NCBI GenBank assembly: GCA_035601835.1
Contig: DATNNM010000014.1
Span: 1 to 64,000 of the forward strand
Length of the DNA: 64,000 nucleotides
Reading direction: 5' to 3'
DNA from: Candidatus Tumulicola sp.
GTDB lineage: Bacteria > Vulcanimicrobiota > Vulcanimicrobiia > Eremiobacterales > Eremiobacteraceae
Position numbers and translations under genes: made by a program. Under the pieces are notes generated by a model that had not been told where the DNA came from, made no database searches, and worked only from the letters and a program-made list of their open reading frames with translations. Shown here piece by piece: positions 34,668 to 43,867 of the stretch; within the stretch, counting starts at the first letter, position 1, and every line of letters starts with the position of its first letter.

Positions 34668-37600
34668 CTATGCGACCGTCATGCGGCTGGCGACATACTC
34701 TTGCAGCGGCCGGACGCGCACGGGTTCGTCATCGCGCGCCGAAAGCGCGACGAGGAGCGCTCGCACGGTATCGAGCGACGTGAGACAGGCCACACCCGCC
34801 TCGACGGCCGCGCGCCGAATCCGGTAGCCGTCGCTTTGCGACTGCGACGAAGCCGAGGCGTCGTTGACGACCAAGTCGACGCCGGCGCCGGCGATCAGGT
34901 CCACCACGTGCGGCGAACCCTCGGCGATCTTGTTCACGCGCGTGGCCCCGATGCCGTGCGCGTCGAGCATCTTCCACGTGCCGGTGGTGGCGAACAGTTG
35001 ATAATCCATTTCTGCAAAGGCTCTTGCCAGCTCGACCGCGGCCTCCTTCTCGGCATCGGAGATCGACAACAAAATACCACCGCCCGGCGGAGGCGGTGTC
35101 AGGCCGGCGCCCAGCATGCCGCGCAAGAGAGCGCCGGCGTAGGTGGAGTCGAGGCCAAGGACTTCGCCGGTCGATTTCATCTCGGGACCGAGCATCGTCT
35201 CCACGCGCCGCAGCTTCGCGAACGAGAAGACGGGGATCTTCACCGCCACGAAGTCCGGACGGGGCAGCAGTCCGAGGGCGAGACCCATGTCCTTGAGCTT
35301 TCCGCCCAGCGCGATGTGGGTCGCCGCCCCGACGAGCGGCACGCCGGTGAGTTTGGCGATGATCGGCACGGTGCGACTCGCGCGCGGGTTGGCCTCGATC
35401 ACGTACAGCTCGCCGCCGTACAAGATGTATTGCACGTTGATGAGACCGCGGATGCCGAGCTCTTTGCACAATTGCGTGGTGACGTCGACGATCCGCAGCT
35501 CGATGTCGGGTGGGATGTTCTGTGTCGGGTACACCGCCATCGAATCGCCGGAGTGGATGCCGGCCCGCTCGACGTGCTCGAAGATGCCCGGGATGATGAT
35601 GTCCTGGCCGTCGAACGCAGCGTCGACTTCGACTTCGATGCCGGCGAGATACTTATCGACCAGCAGCGGCGCGTGCGGCTGGATGGGCGGGGCGCTCTCG
35701 GCGTATGCCGCGAGTTGCGCTTCATTATACACGATCTCCATGCCGCGCCCGCCGAGCACATACGAAGGGCGCACCAGCACGGGGAAGCCTATCTCCCTGG
35801 CGATCTCGCGCGCTTTGCGGAACGAAAGCGCGGTCTTGCCCGCCGGCCGCGCTACGCCGAGTTTGGCCACCACCGCGTCGAACTTCTCGCGGTCTTCGGC
35901 GAGGTCGAGCGCCTGCTGACTCGTGCCGAGCACTTTGACGCCGCGAGCAGCGAGATCGCGCGCGAGATTGATAGGCGTCTGACCGCCGAAACCGAGCAGC
36001 ACGCCCTTCGCTCCGGTGGCGCGGACGGCGTTCTCCACCTCATCGACGCAGGGCGGTTCGAATATCAGCAGGTCCGAGATGTCGAAGTCGGTGCTGACCG
36101 TTTCCGGGTTGTTGTTGAGGACGACCGAGTCCACGCCGGCTTCGTGGAGCGCCCACGCCGCGTGCACGCACGAGTAGTCGAACTCGATGCCCTGGCCGAT
36201 CCTGATCGGCCCGCTGCCGACCACCACGACACTGGTCCGCTGCGGCTTGCGCAGTTCGTCTTCTTCTCCTACCGTCGCGTAATAGTAAGGCGAGCGCGCC
36301 GGGAACTCGGCGGCTGCGGTGTCGACGATCTTGTAAGCGGGCGCGGTTTGTTCGCCGCCTGCGGCGCGCACATCGGGCAGCGGCTTCTGCGTGAGCCTCG
36401 CGATCGTGGTGTTCGCGTAGCCCAGCAGCTTGGCAGGGACCACATCAGCACCCTTGCGCAGGTGTTCCTCGCACTCGACAAGCTCTTTGAGTTCCCACAA
36501 CCAGAACGCGTCGATGCTGGTTGTCTCGGCGATGGACTCGACTGAGCGGCCGCGCCGCAGACATTCGGCGATGACGAAGAGCCGCTCGTGGGTGGGCGCT
36601 CGCAGCACGTCCGTGAGCTCGTCGTCGCTCCATTGCTCGTGCGTCCAACCGGTGAGCGTGTCGCGGCCGATGTCGAGCCCGCGCACGGCCTTGAGCATCG
36701 CCTGCGAGAAGGTCCGCCCGATGGCCATCACCTCGCCGGTCGATTTCATCTGGGTGCCGAGGCGCGCGTCACCGAGCGGGAATTTGTCGAACGGCCAGCG
36801 CGGGATCTTGATCACGCAGTAGTCGAGCGTCGGTTCGAAAGCGGCCTTCGTCACGCCGGTGACCGGGTTGTCGATGTGCGGAAGCGTGCGGCCCAGCGCG
36901 ATTTTGGCCGCGATCTTGGCGATCGGATAGCCGGTGGCTTTGCTCGCCAGCGCGGAGGAGCGCGACACGCGCGGGTTGACCTCGACCACGTTGTACGCAT
37001 CGCTGCGCGGATCGAGCGCGAACTGGATATTGCAGCCGCCCTCGACGGCGAGATGCCGGATAATGTTGATCGCGGCGCTGCGCAGGCGATGGTAGTCGCG
37101 ATCGGAAAGCGTTTGCGAGGGCGCGATCACGATGGAATCGCCGGTGTGCACCCCCATCGGGTCGATATTCTCCATGTTGCAGACCACGATGCAATTGTCG
37201 GCGCCGTCGCGCAGGACTTCGTATTCGACCTCTTTCCAGCCCAGCAGCGAGGTCTCGAGCAGCACCTGATGGATGATGCTGGCGCTCAAACCGGAGCGCA
37301 CGATCTCCCGCAGCTCGGACTCGTCGTGGGCGATGCCGCCGCCGGTGCCGCCCAGCGTATACGCGGGTCTGACCACGAGCGGATAGCCCGAGCGAAGTGC
37401 GAACGCAAGCCCCTCCTCGATGCTGCGGACGATCGCCGATTCCGGCACCGGCTCGCCGATGTCGATCATGGCCTGCTTGAACAGCTCGCGGTCCTCCGCC
37501 AATCTGATGGTGCGCAGCGGCGTTCCAAGCAGTTTGACGCCGTAGCGCTCGAGCGTGCCGCGCTCCGCGAGCGCCACTGCGAGATTGAGTCCGGTCTGGC

Positions 37601-37871
37601 CGCCGAGGGTCGCGAGCATCGCCTCAGGGCGTTCGCGCGCGATGATGGCTTCCACGTGCGAAGGCACGAGCGGCTCCAGATAGACCGCGTCGGCGATCTC
37701 CGGATCGGTCATGATGGTCGCCGGGTTCGAGTTGACGAGCACCACGCGCGCGCCTTCCTCTTTAAGGGAGCGGCACGCCTGGACGCCGGCGTAGTCGAAC
37801 TCGGCTGCCTGGCCGATGACGATCGGTCCAGAACCGACGACGAGCACTGACCCGGGCGTACCGTTCCTCAC
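34668..37871 (-). CDS. carB: Carbamoyl phosphate synthase, large subunit
   Basis: A 1067-residue enzyme that makes carbamoyl phosphate from ammonia, bicarbonate and two ATP. Both ATP-grasp halves are complete: the first from residue 1 with VGSGPIVIGQAAEFDY, and the second with VVGSGPIRIGQGIEFDY near the middle. The middle oligomerisation block and the C-terminal allosteric (MGS-like) domain (FATTGTWKMLDAHGIGATRV) are present. It overlaps carA by 4 bases and feeds both pyrimidine and arginine synthesis. Very long reverse-strand reading frames overlie it; they are artefacts of GC-rich coding. Confidence 0.98.
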   Translation of the reverse strand: MRNGTPGSVLVVGSGPIVIGQAAEFDYAGVQACRSLKEEGARVVLVNSNPATIMTDPEIADAVYLEPLVPSHVEAIIARERPEAMLATLGGQTGLNLAVALAERGTLERYGVKLLGTPLRTIRLAEDRELFKQAMIDIGEPVPESAIVRSIEEGLAFALRSGYPLVVRPAYTLGGTGGGIAHDESELREIVRSGLSASIIHQVLLETSLLGWKEVEYEVLRDGADNCIVVCNMENIDPMGVHTGDSIVIAPSQTLSDRDYHRLRSAAINIIRHLAVEGGCNIQFALDPRSDAYNVVEVNPRVSRSSALASKATGYPIAKIAAKIALGRTLPHIDNPVTGVTKAAFEPTLDYCVIKIPRWPFDKFPLGDARLGTQMKSTGEVMAIGRTFSQAMLKAVRGLDIGRDTLTGWTHEQWSDDELTDVLRAPTHERLFVIAECLRRGRSVESIAETTSIDAFWLWELKELVECEEHLRKGADVVPAKLLGYANTTIARLTQKPLPDVRAAGGEQTAPAYKIVDTAAAEFPARSPYYYATVGEEDELRKPQRTSVVVVGSGPIRIGQGIEFDYSCVHAAWALHEAGVDSVVLNNNPETVSTDFDISDLLIFEPPCVDEVENAVRATGAKGVLLGFGGQTPINLARDLAARGVKVLGTSQQALDLAEDREKFDAVVAKLGVARPAGKTALSFRKAREIAREIGFPVLVRPSYVLGGRGMEIVYNEAQLAAYAESAPPIQPHAPLLVDKYLAGIEVEVDAAFDGQDIIIPGIFEHVERAGIHSGDSMAVYPTQNIPPDIELRIVDVTTQLCKELGIRGLINVQYILYGGELYVIEANPRASRTVPIIAKLTGVPLVGAATHIALGGKLKDMGLALGLLPRPDFVAVKIPVFSFAKLRRVETMLGPEMKSTGEVLGLDSTYAGALLRGMLGAGLTPPPPGGGILLSISDAEKEAAVELARAFAEMDYQLFATTGTWKMLDAHGIGATRVNKIAEGSPHVVDLIAGAGVDLVVNDASASSQSQSDGYRIRRAAVEAGVACLTSLDTVRALLVALSARDDEPVRVRPLQEYVASRMTVA

Positions 37872-38944
37872 CGCAGGGTCTTCACGAAATCGGCGAAGAG
37901 GTGACGAGCATCCGCCGGACCGGGCGACGCTTCCGGATGGAACTGCACCGAGGAGATCGGCAGGCTGCGGTGGCGGAACCCTTCGTTGGTGCCGTCGTTG
38001 AGGTTGATCATGGTCTGCTCGACGTCGGCGGGCAGCGTGGACGCGTCAACCGCATAGCCGTGGTTCTGCGCGGTGATGACGACCTCGCCGTCAGCGACGT
38101 GCTGCACGGGCTGGTTGCCGCCCCGGTGCCCGTACTTCAACTTATACGTCGTGGCGCCGAGCGCGAGCGCGAGCACTTGGTGGCCGAGGCACACGCCGAA
38201 GGTCGGCAGGCGGCCATACTCGATCACGCGCCGCAGCGTCTCGATGACTCCCGTCAGCTCGGAGGGGTCGCCTGGACCGTTGCTGACCACCAAGCCGTCC
38301 AGCTTCATCGCCAGCAGTTCGTCGAACGTCGTCGTGAACGGCGCCTCCAGCACTTCTGCGCCTGCAGCGGCCAGGCAGTTGGCGATGTTCTCTTTGGCGC
38401 CGCAGTCGAGCAGCGCAACGCGGATGTTCCCGCCGCTGCGCTGCAGCTCGCCGTGAGACTCGACCGCACGCACGAGATCGGGCGTCGCGAGCGGCGCCCC
38501 GATATAATCGCGCAGGGCGTCAGGCGCGCGCGCGATGGCTTCTTCTCCTACCGCGAGCACCGAGCGCATGGTGCCCGCTTCCCGCAGGCGGATGACCAGC
38601 GCGCGCGTGTCTAGGCCTTGGATGCCGCGCACGGCGCTTGCCGCCATCCACTCATCGACGCGTCCGGCGCTGCGATAGTGACTCGGATGCGCGCTCACGC
38701 GTTTGAAGACGGCGCCCGCGCAGCAGATCGTCTTGTGTTGCCGGACGGCGGGATCGATGCCGTAGTTGCCGATGAGCGGATAGCAGAACACGATGATCTG
38801 TCCGGCGTAGGATGGATCGGTGAGCGCCTCTTCATAGCCCGTGATGCCGGTGAAGAACACGGCTTCACCGAGAGCGATGCCCTCGGGCCCGATGCCCTGG
38901 CCCTCGTATGAGCCTCCATCCGCCAGCAGCAAGCGCGCTCTCAT
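37868..38944 (-). CDS. carA: Carbamoyl phosphate synthase, small (glutaminase) subunit
   Basis: A 358-residue glutamine amidotransferase that supplies ammonia to CarB. The class I glutaminase triad is clear: nucleophile Cys in FGVCLGHQVLALALG, and His and Glu in VQFHPEASPGP. The N-terminal synthase-binding domain starts MRARLLLADGGSYEGQGIG, which fits ATG 38944; a longer start would cover the end of pyrC. Overlaps carB by 4 bases and starts one base before the pyrC stop. Confidence 0.97.
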   Translation of the reverse strand: MRARLLLADGGSYEGQGIGPEGIALGEAVFFTGITGYEEALTDPSYAGQIIVFCYPLIGNYGIDPAVRQHKTICCAGAVFKRVSAHPSHYRSAGRVDEWMAASAVRGIQGLDTRALVIRLREAGTMRSVLAVGEEAIARAPDALRDYIGAPLATPDLVRAVESHGELQRSGGNIRVALLDCGAKENIANCLAAAGAEVLEAPFTTTFDELLAMKLDGLVVSNGPGDPSELTGVIETLRRVIEYGRLPTFGVCLGHQVLALALGATTYKLKYGHRGGNQPVQHVADGEVVITAQNHGYAVDASTLPADVEQTMINLNDGTNEGFRHRSLPISSVQFHPEASPGPADARHLFADFVKTLR

Positions 38945-38945
38945 A

Positions 38946-40253
38946 CTAGCCTGCATCTCTATGGAGAATCGCCCCACCGACGACGGTCATGGCGGGCCGC
39001 ACTTTGAACGTGCGGCCGGCGAAGGGCGTCACGCGGCCTTTCGACTTGAAGCGATCGGGGTCGACCGTCCAAGGCTTGTCCAAGAACAATCCCGTGATGT
39101 CGGCCGGCGCACCGACCGCGAGCGTGCCGCCGCGAACGCCGAGCAGGGCCGCCACGTTGCTCGAAAAATTGGCGACCATCGTCATGAGCGGCACGTCGGG
39201 CAGCGCATCGAACGTCGCGCCGACGGCGGTCTCCAAGCCTGAGAACCCCACGCAGGCGTTGGAGAGCGGCGGCTCTTTTTCGTATTCGGCGTGCGGTGCG
39301 TGGTCGCTCCCGAAAATCGTTATGGTGCCCTCGCTCACGGCTCTTCGCAGCGCGGCGACATCGGCGTCGGTGCGCAGCGGCGGGTTCACGCGCATGCGCG
39401 CATTGAAACCCTTGAGCTCGACGTCCGTGAGCTGCAGGTGATGCGGCGTGACCTCGCCCGTGATGCGGATACCCGCGGAGCGCGCCCACTGCAGCACGTC
39501 GATCGTCTGCTTCGCGCTCACATGGCAGAGGTGCCACAGCTTGTGGGTGGCTTGGGCGATCAGGGCATCGCGTGCCGCGATGGCGGCTTCAGCGACCGCC
39601 GGCATGCCGGGAACTCCCAAAATATCGCTCACGTCGCCCTCGTGCATCAGCGCGTCTTCGAACGACGGATCTTCGCAGTGCGACATTAGCGCCTGCGGCA
39701 GGTCTGCGATCAGCCGCGCCGCGTGATACAGCGCTTTGAGCGAGCGCGTGACGGCTCCGTCATCCGAGAACGCCACCGCGCCGGCCGCTGCCATGCTGCG
39801 CAGGGGCGCGAGCGCCTCGCCCTCGCGGCCGAGCGTGACCGCCCCGACCGGATAACAGCGAGCGCTGCGGAGCAGCGCCGCGTCTTCGATGAGCCGGCGG
39901 ATGGACAGCGGCGTGTCCAACGGCGGCCGCGTGTTTGGCATCGCGGCGACCGCCGTGAAGCCGCCGGCCGCCGCCGCGGCGAGTGCCGTGGCCAGGGTCT
40001 CCTTGTGCGGATCGCCGGGGTCGCGCGCATGCACGTGCGGGTCGATGAAGCCGGGGCACAGCACCATGCCGGTGCAGTCGATCCGTTCGGTGTGCGGATC
40101 GGGGGCCGATGGCGCGCCGTCCAGCAGCGCGGCGACCAGCCCGTTGCGCACCACGATCGTGCGTCTTGCGTCGAGTCCAAGGATCGGATCGATGACGCGC
40201 GCGCCGACGAAGTCGCGATTCTCAGCTTTGGCGCCGCCCGGCTGCACCCTCAT
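38946..40253 (-). CDS. pyrC: Dihydroorotase
   Basis: A 435-residue amidohydrolase closing the dihydroorotate ring. Metal-binding motifs are visible: HxH in FIDPHVHARDPG, then the two later His (AQATHKLWHLCHVSAK) and the final Asp in IFGSDHAPHAE. Length and the DPG motif fit the class I (PyrC/AllB-like) type of Gram-positives and Actinobacteria. ATG 40253 overlaps the pyrB stop. Next in the pathway after PyrB, in the same unit. Confidence 0.96.
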   Translation of the reverse strand: MRVQPGGAKAENRDFVGARVIDPILGLDARRTIVVRNGLVAALLDGAPSAPDPHTERIDCTGMVLCPGFIDPHVHARDPGDPHKETLATALAAAAAGGFTAVAAMPNTRPPLDTPLSIRRLIEDAALLRSARCYPVGAVTLGREGEALAPLRSMAAAGAVAFSDDGAVTRSLKALYHAARLIADLPQALMSHCEDPSFEDALMHEGDVSDILGVPGMPAVAEAAIAARDALIAQATHKLWHLCHVSAKQTIDVLQWARSAGIRITGEVTPHHLQLTDVELKGFNARMRVNPPLRTDADVAALRRAVSEGTITIFGSDHAPHAEYEKEPPLSNACVGFSGLETAVGATFDALPDVPLMTMVANFSSNVAALLGVRGGTLAVGAPADITGLFLDKPWTVDPDRFKSKGRVTPFAGRTFKVRPAMTVVGGAILHRDAG

Positions 40254-41173
40254 CGCCGCTCCTGGGCCCGTCCGAGCGCCCATTCGAGCACCGCCATGCG
40301 GACGTAGACGCCGTTTTCGACTTGCCGCTCGATGCGGCTCCGCTCGCCGGCCACGAGCGCGCCGTCCATCTCGACCCCGCGGTTGACGGGGCCGGGGTGC
40401 ATGACGATCGCATGCGCCGGCAGGGCCTTAGCGCGCGCGAGCGTCAGACCATAGCCTCCCGCAAGGTCCTCGTGCGCCGGCAGCTCGGCGCCGTCGCCGC
40501 GTTCCTTTTGAATGCGCAAGAGCATGATCGCGTCGGCGGTCGGCAGATGTTCATCCAGGTCAGCCGAGAGCGCGGCATAGCCCCAGCCCGGCGATGACGG
40601 TGGTAGCAGCAGCGGCGGCGCGCACAACACGATGCGAGCGCCCATCAGCGAGGCTGCCTTTGCAGCGGAGCGCGCCACGCGGCTGTGCTTGATGTCGCCC
40701 GCGATCACGAGCGTGCGGCCCTCGAGCGAACCGAATTCCTCCATCAGGGTCATGACGTCGAGCAAGCCTTGAGTCGGGTGGGCGTGCCAGCCGTCACCGG
40801 CGTTGAGCACCGCGCCGCTGAAATAGCGCGCGAGCGCATGCGGAAAACCGCTCTCGCGATGGCGCACGACCAGCGCATCGGCGCCGATCGCGCTGATCGT
40901 GCGCATCGTGTCTTCGAGCGTTTCGCCTTTGATCAGCGACGAAGATTCGGTCGCGAAGTCAAGCCAGGAAGCGCCGAGCCGGTGCGCAGCTGCGGCGAAG
41001 GAGGTCGCAGTGCGCGTGCTCGGCTCGAAGAACATGCCGAGGACGATCTTGCCTTTGAGGCGGACGCTGGAATCGGTGACGCCGCGTTTGAAGGCGCGTG
41101 CGCGCGTGATCAACGACTCGATGAGCGGTCGTTGCGCGTCGTCGAGGTCGAGGAGATGGCGCGCGCCTGTCAT
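40250..41173 (-). CDS. pyrB: Aspartate carbamoyltransferase catalytic subunit
   Basis: A 307-residue enzyme that joins carbamoyl phosphate and aspartate. The carbamoyl-phosphate site reads FFEPSTRTATSF, with HPTQGLLDVMTLMEEFG and MHPGPVNRGVEMDG near the C-terminus. ATG 41173 overlaps the pyrR stop (ATGA). No separate regulatory chain (PyrI) is visible, so control would be through PyrR. The start used matches the usual N-terminal alignment (RHLLDLDDAQRPLIESL). Confidence 0.96.
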   Translation of the reverse strand: MTGARHLLDLDDAQRPLIESLITRARAFKRGVTDSSVRLKGKIVLGMFFEPSTRTATSFAAAAHRLGASWLDFATESSSLIKGETLEDTMRTISAIGADALVVRHRESGFPHALARYFSGAVLNAGDGWHAHPTQGLLDVMTLMEEFGSLEGRTLVIAGDIKHSRVARSAAKAASLMGARIVLCAPPLLLPPSSPGWGYAALSADLDEHLPTADAIMLLRIQKERGDGAELPAHEDLAGGYGLTLARAKALPAHAIVMHPGPVNRGVEMDGALVAGERSRIERQVENGVYVRMAVLEWALGRAQERR

Positions 41174-41724
41174 TTCGGCCCGTAGATGACCACGCGGTCG
41201 TCGTCGGAGGCCTCCGGGCGCAGCTCCACGTGGATGTGCTCGTCGCGCGACGTGGGGACAAAGCGGCCCACGTAATCCGCTTGGATGGGCAGCTCTCGCA
41301 GGCCGCGGTCGATGAGCACGCACAGGCGCGCTGCTTGCGGCCGGCCCATGTCGGTGATCGCGTCGAGCGCGCCGCGGATAGTACGGCCGGTGAAGAGCAC
41401 GTCGTCCACGATGACGACTTCTTTGCCCTGCAGATCTTCGGTGATGTCGCTTTGCGGCATCTCGCGCGGCGCGTCGTCGTCCCGATATAGCGTGATGTTG
41501 AGAAAGCCGAGCGGCACGTCGACGCCGGTGCGCAGCCTGATCTGACCGTGTATGCGGCGCGCGAGGCTTTCGCCGCCCTTACGGATGCCGATGATGACCA
41601 GGTTCTTGCTGGCGCCGTTGGGCTCGATGATCTGATCGGTGAGCCGCTCGATCGTGCGCTGGAGGGCGGAAGCAGAAAGCACGACGCGCTTCTCTTGTTG
41701 GGCTGAAGCGTTCGTCGTGCTCAA
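41170..41724 (-). CDS. pyrR: Pyrimidine operon regulator and uracil phosphoribosyltransferase
   Basis: A 184-residue bifunctional protein that senses UMP to attenuate the operon and makes UMP from uracil. The PRPP-binding loop is VVIVDDVLFTGRTIRGALDA, and the family start block RVVLSASALQRTIERLTDQI is clear. TTG 41724 opens the frame; GTG codons just inside are alternatives. It is the first gene of pyrR-pyrB-pyrC-carA-carB. A PyrR RNA hairpin of the classic type was looked for upstream and not convincingly found, so control may differ. Confidence 0.95.
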   Translation of the reverse strand: MSTTNASAQQEKRVVLSASALQRTIERLTDQIIEPNGASKNLVIIGIRKGGESLARRIHGQIRLRTGVDVPLGFLNITLYRDDDAPREMPQSDITEDLQGKEVVIVDDVLFTGRTIRGALDAITDMGRPQAARLCVLIDRGLRELPIQADYVGRFVPTSRDEHIHVELRPEASDDDRVVIYGPK

Positions 41725-41747
41725 AACCGGGCGGCGTCCTCTCCGAC

Positions 41748-41780
41748 AGTATAGCGCGCCGAGCGAAGCTCGGAGGTCAA
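41748..41780 (-). promoter_or_regulatory. Possible pyrR promoter
   Basis: On the minus strand TTGACC (41780-41775) is followed 21 bases later by TATACT (41753-41748). Both boxes are good, but the 21-base spacer is longer than the usual 17, and repeat B fills most of it. If a hairpin forms there it could shorten the effective spacing. Confidence 0.4.
41759..41773. repeat. Repeat B, copy 2
   Basis: CCGAGC-GAA-GCTCGG, the inverse of the copy at 31126-31140. A 6-bp stem with a three-base loop in the pyrR upstream gap. Confidence 0.6.
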
Positions 41781-41800
41781 GGCAGTTTGACCGGACTTGC

Positions 41801-42751
41801 TTATTCGGCCCCCCGCTGCGACGAGCCTGCCGGACGTCGACGCCGTTCCTCGACCGTCACGGGGATTGCCTCCCGATGAGCTGTGACATGGCCGCCGAAG
41901 GCATTGGTGAACTTCGCAGCATCGATGACGAATGGCTTGGCGAACTGGTAGTAGACCTCGGTCGCCTCGCGGATCTGCGCATCGAATAATCCCGCCAACC
42001 ACATCATCGGCAGCGTGATGCGAGACATTTCGGCATGACGTCCTATCGCTTCAGCGGCCATCGTGATGAACTGCCGTCCGGTGAGCGGCTCGGCCGCCGG
42101 GATGTGCCAAATTTGACCAAGTGCTTCAGATCGCTCGCCGAGCGTGATGAGCCCTCGGGCCACGTCGGGCAGGTAGCTCAGCGTGTGCGGTGCGTCGAGA
42201 TTGGCGATCCAGGACGCGCGCTTTCCCTGCAGCATGGGATCGATGGCCAGCGCTAACGGGGCGCTCAAGCCGAAAGCGCCATAGAAGTCGGATGCGCGAC
42301 CAATCGTCAGCCGCACCGTGCCGCTGCGGTGAGCCGACAAGTACTTCTTCTCCAACTCGCTGCGCAGCCGTCCCTTGTGACCCACGGGCCGGCGCGGCGT
42401 GGCCTCGGTCATGGGGCCGTCGACGGGTCCATACATGTACAAATTGTCCATGACGACGAGCGTTGCACCCGCTGCAGCGGCGGCTGCGATGACCGCATCT
42501 GCGATCACCGGCAATTGGGCCTCCCAATCCCGGTAGGGCACGTTGGCGCAATGGTAGACAACGCTCGCGCCCGCGCAAGCGCGCTTCACATCGTCTGCTT
42601 GACGCGCGTCGAGAACGACCCACTCGACTTCCGGGTCATTGTGCCGCCGTCGGCTTGCCGCGCGCACGCGCTTGCCGTTCGCGGCGAGTTCTCGGACCAC
42701 ACTTGCGCCCGCCCCGCCTGTTCCACCGAGAACGACGTGCAGTTCGCCCAA
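41801..42751 (-). CDS. NAD(P)-dependent epimerase/dehydratase-like protein (extended SDR)
   Basis: A protein of about 316 residues with a Rossmann fold. The nucleotide loop is VVLGGTGGAGASVV near the N-terminus, followed by VVYHCANVPYRDWEAQLPVI. The catalytic region has NLYMYGPVDG, where the Tyr of the usual YxxxK is replaced by an unusual arrangement, so activity is uncertain. The start is not clear: TTG 42751 places the Rossmann loop at the usual distance from the start, and longer forms would read into the neighbour. No ribosome site is obvious. Possibly a sugar-nucleotide or steroid-like reductase. It lies alone between pyrR and the secreted cluster. Confidence 0.6.
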   Translation of the reverse strand: MGELHVVLGGTGGAGASVVRELAANGKRVRAASRRRHNDPEVEWVVLDARQADDVKRACAGASVVYHCANVPYRDWEAQLPVIADAVIAAAAAAGATLVVMDNLYMYGPVDGPMTEATPRRPVGHKGRLRSELEKKYLSAHRSGTVRLTIGRASDFYGAFGLSAPLALAIDPMLQGKRASWIANLDAPHTLSYLPDVARGLITLGERSEALGQIWHIPAAEPLTGRQFITMAAEAIGRHAEMSRITLPMMWLAGLFDAQIREATEVYYQFAKPFVIDAAKFTNAFGGHVTAHREAIPVTVEERRRRPAGSSQRGAE

Positions 42752-42768
42752 CCTGGATTCGGCGATGA

Positions 42769-43863
42769 CTACCCCTGGCGTTTCTTGCACTTGAGGTGCA
42801 ACGTGTAGCTCAACTTGCCTGTCCCTTGCGGCATGTCGAAGAGCGTCTTTGAGACGGATTCGCCGTCCTTCCACTTCATTTGTATCGTGCCCGGCGTCTG
42901 TGGCGCCGGCGGACCCCATCCGAAGCCGCGAGGACATGTGATCCTGAACGTCGTCGCCTTGTACCCCACCTCAGTGACCTTGAGCGTCGCGACGCCGCCC
43001 GAGATTTGACCGCCGACCTTGAAGTTCCTGATGCCTTGGAGACCGCTCATCCTGCACTGGCTGCCGGACGTGTCGACCACTAACGATGTTACGCCTTCGC
43101 CGGTGACAGGCTGCGGCGTCCCTTCGCTGACCTTGAACGTGAACAGACCTGTCTGGGTCATTCGGATCGTCCCCATCGGGGCGGGGGATCGAAAGACGAT
43201 CACAGCCTCTGACTCGAGTCGCGGCTCCTGGATCTTATCGATGAGTTTTTGGATCGTCGCAGCCTCGACCCTGTATGCCGCGGCCTCCTCGTGCGCCACG
43301 CCCGCCGGCGTCGGCCACTTGTAGGGCCATTGGTCGTTTCGGTGATGCTTGCGGAGGTTGCATTCGCTGGCGTGCTGGATCTCGTGCGCTCGTATCATTT
43401 CGGCCAATTGTCTGCACGGCATCGCAGCCATCGCAGCATTCAGAGGTGCGGTTTGAATCTCGCACTTTATCTGATCGGTCCGCGCGGCCACCTCCTCCGT
43501 TGCCGGCGCGCCGCACTCCGGCGACGGGAGGCGCAACAGCCGAGCACGTTCGAATTGGTCGAACACCGCAAGCTTCCAGACGATCTCGTTCAGCTCTGCG
43601 CGGCGCAGGGTCTCGCTCATGCCGGTATCGTCGATGACGTCCACCGGTGTGCCGGACGCATCGCGAACTTGAATGACCGGCGATGTCGCCAACTCGTCGT
43701 AGGCATTGGCGATCGCCTTACGCTGGTCGAGCAAGCTCTCGAGGCAGCGCAGGTGCTTGCAGTTGAGGCAATCCTCGTTGGATTGTGGCGCTACATCGCC
43801 CATGGCCGGCAAGACCGCAAGTGCAACCACGAGGGCGAAAGCGCACATCAAGCGGCGGAGCAT
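42769..43863 (-). CDS. Secreted protein with HExxH metallopeptidase-like motif
   Basis: A 364-residue exported protein (signal MLRRLMCAFALVVALAVLPA, cleavage likely after AMG). The N-terminal part has CLNCKHLRCLESLLDQRKAI with a pair of cysteines. Around residue 165 is IRAHEIQHASECNL, an HExxH zinc-site motif, followed about 25 residues later by HEEAAAYRVEA, which could supply a third ligand. The last 130 residues form a beta-rich domain with Cys residues (GSQCRMSGLQ, RITCPRGFGWG). This is the pattern of a periplasmic zinc peptidase, but no family is recognised. It lies four bases from the next secreted gene, so the four genes from 45692 leftward are probably one unit. Confidence 0.6.
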   Translation of the reverse strand: MLRRLMCAFALVVALAVLPAMGDVAPQSNEDCLNCKHLRCLESLLDQRKAIANAYDELATSPVIQVRDASGTPVDVIDDTGMSETLRRAELNEIVWKLAVFDQFERARLLRLPSPECGAPATEEVAARTDQIKCEIQTAPLNAAMAAMPCRQLAEMIRAHEIQHASECNLRKHHRNDQWPYKWPTPAGVAHEEAAAYRVEAATIQKLIDKIQEPRLESEAVIVFRSPAPMGTIRMTQTGLFTFKVSEGTPQPVTGEGVTSLVVDTSGSQCRMSGLQGIRNFKVGGQISGGVATLKVTEVGYKATTFRITCPRGFGWGPPAPQTPGTIQMKWKDGESVSKTLFDMPQGTGKLSYTLHLKCKKRQG

Positions 43864-43867
43864 GATT

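Noticed and set aside
34701-36545. A 614-codon reading frame on the plus strand
   Set aside because: It lies entirely antisense to carB, in the shadow frame typical of GC-rich genes, and its protein is rich in Arg, Asp and His with no domain.
36588-37850. A 420-codon plus-strand frame
   Set aside because: Also antisense to carB with the same low-complexity composition.
41725-41800. PyrR attenuator
   Set aside because: I see only a short hairpin and no anti-terminator/terminator pair or PyrR-binding loop consensus.
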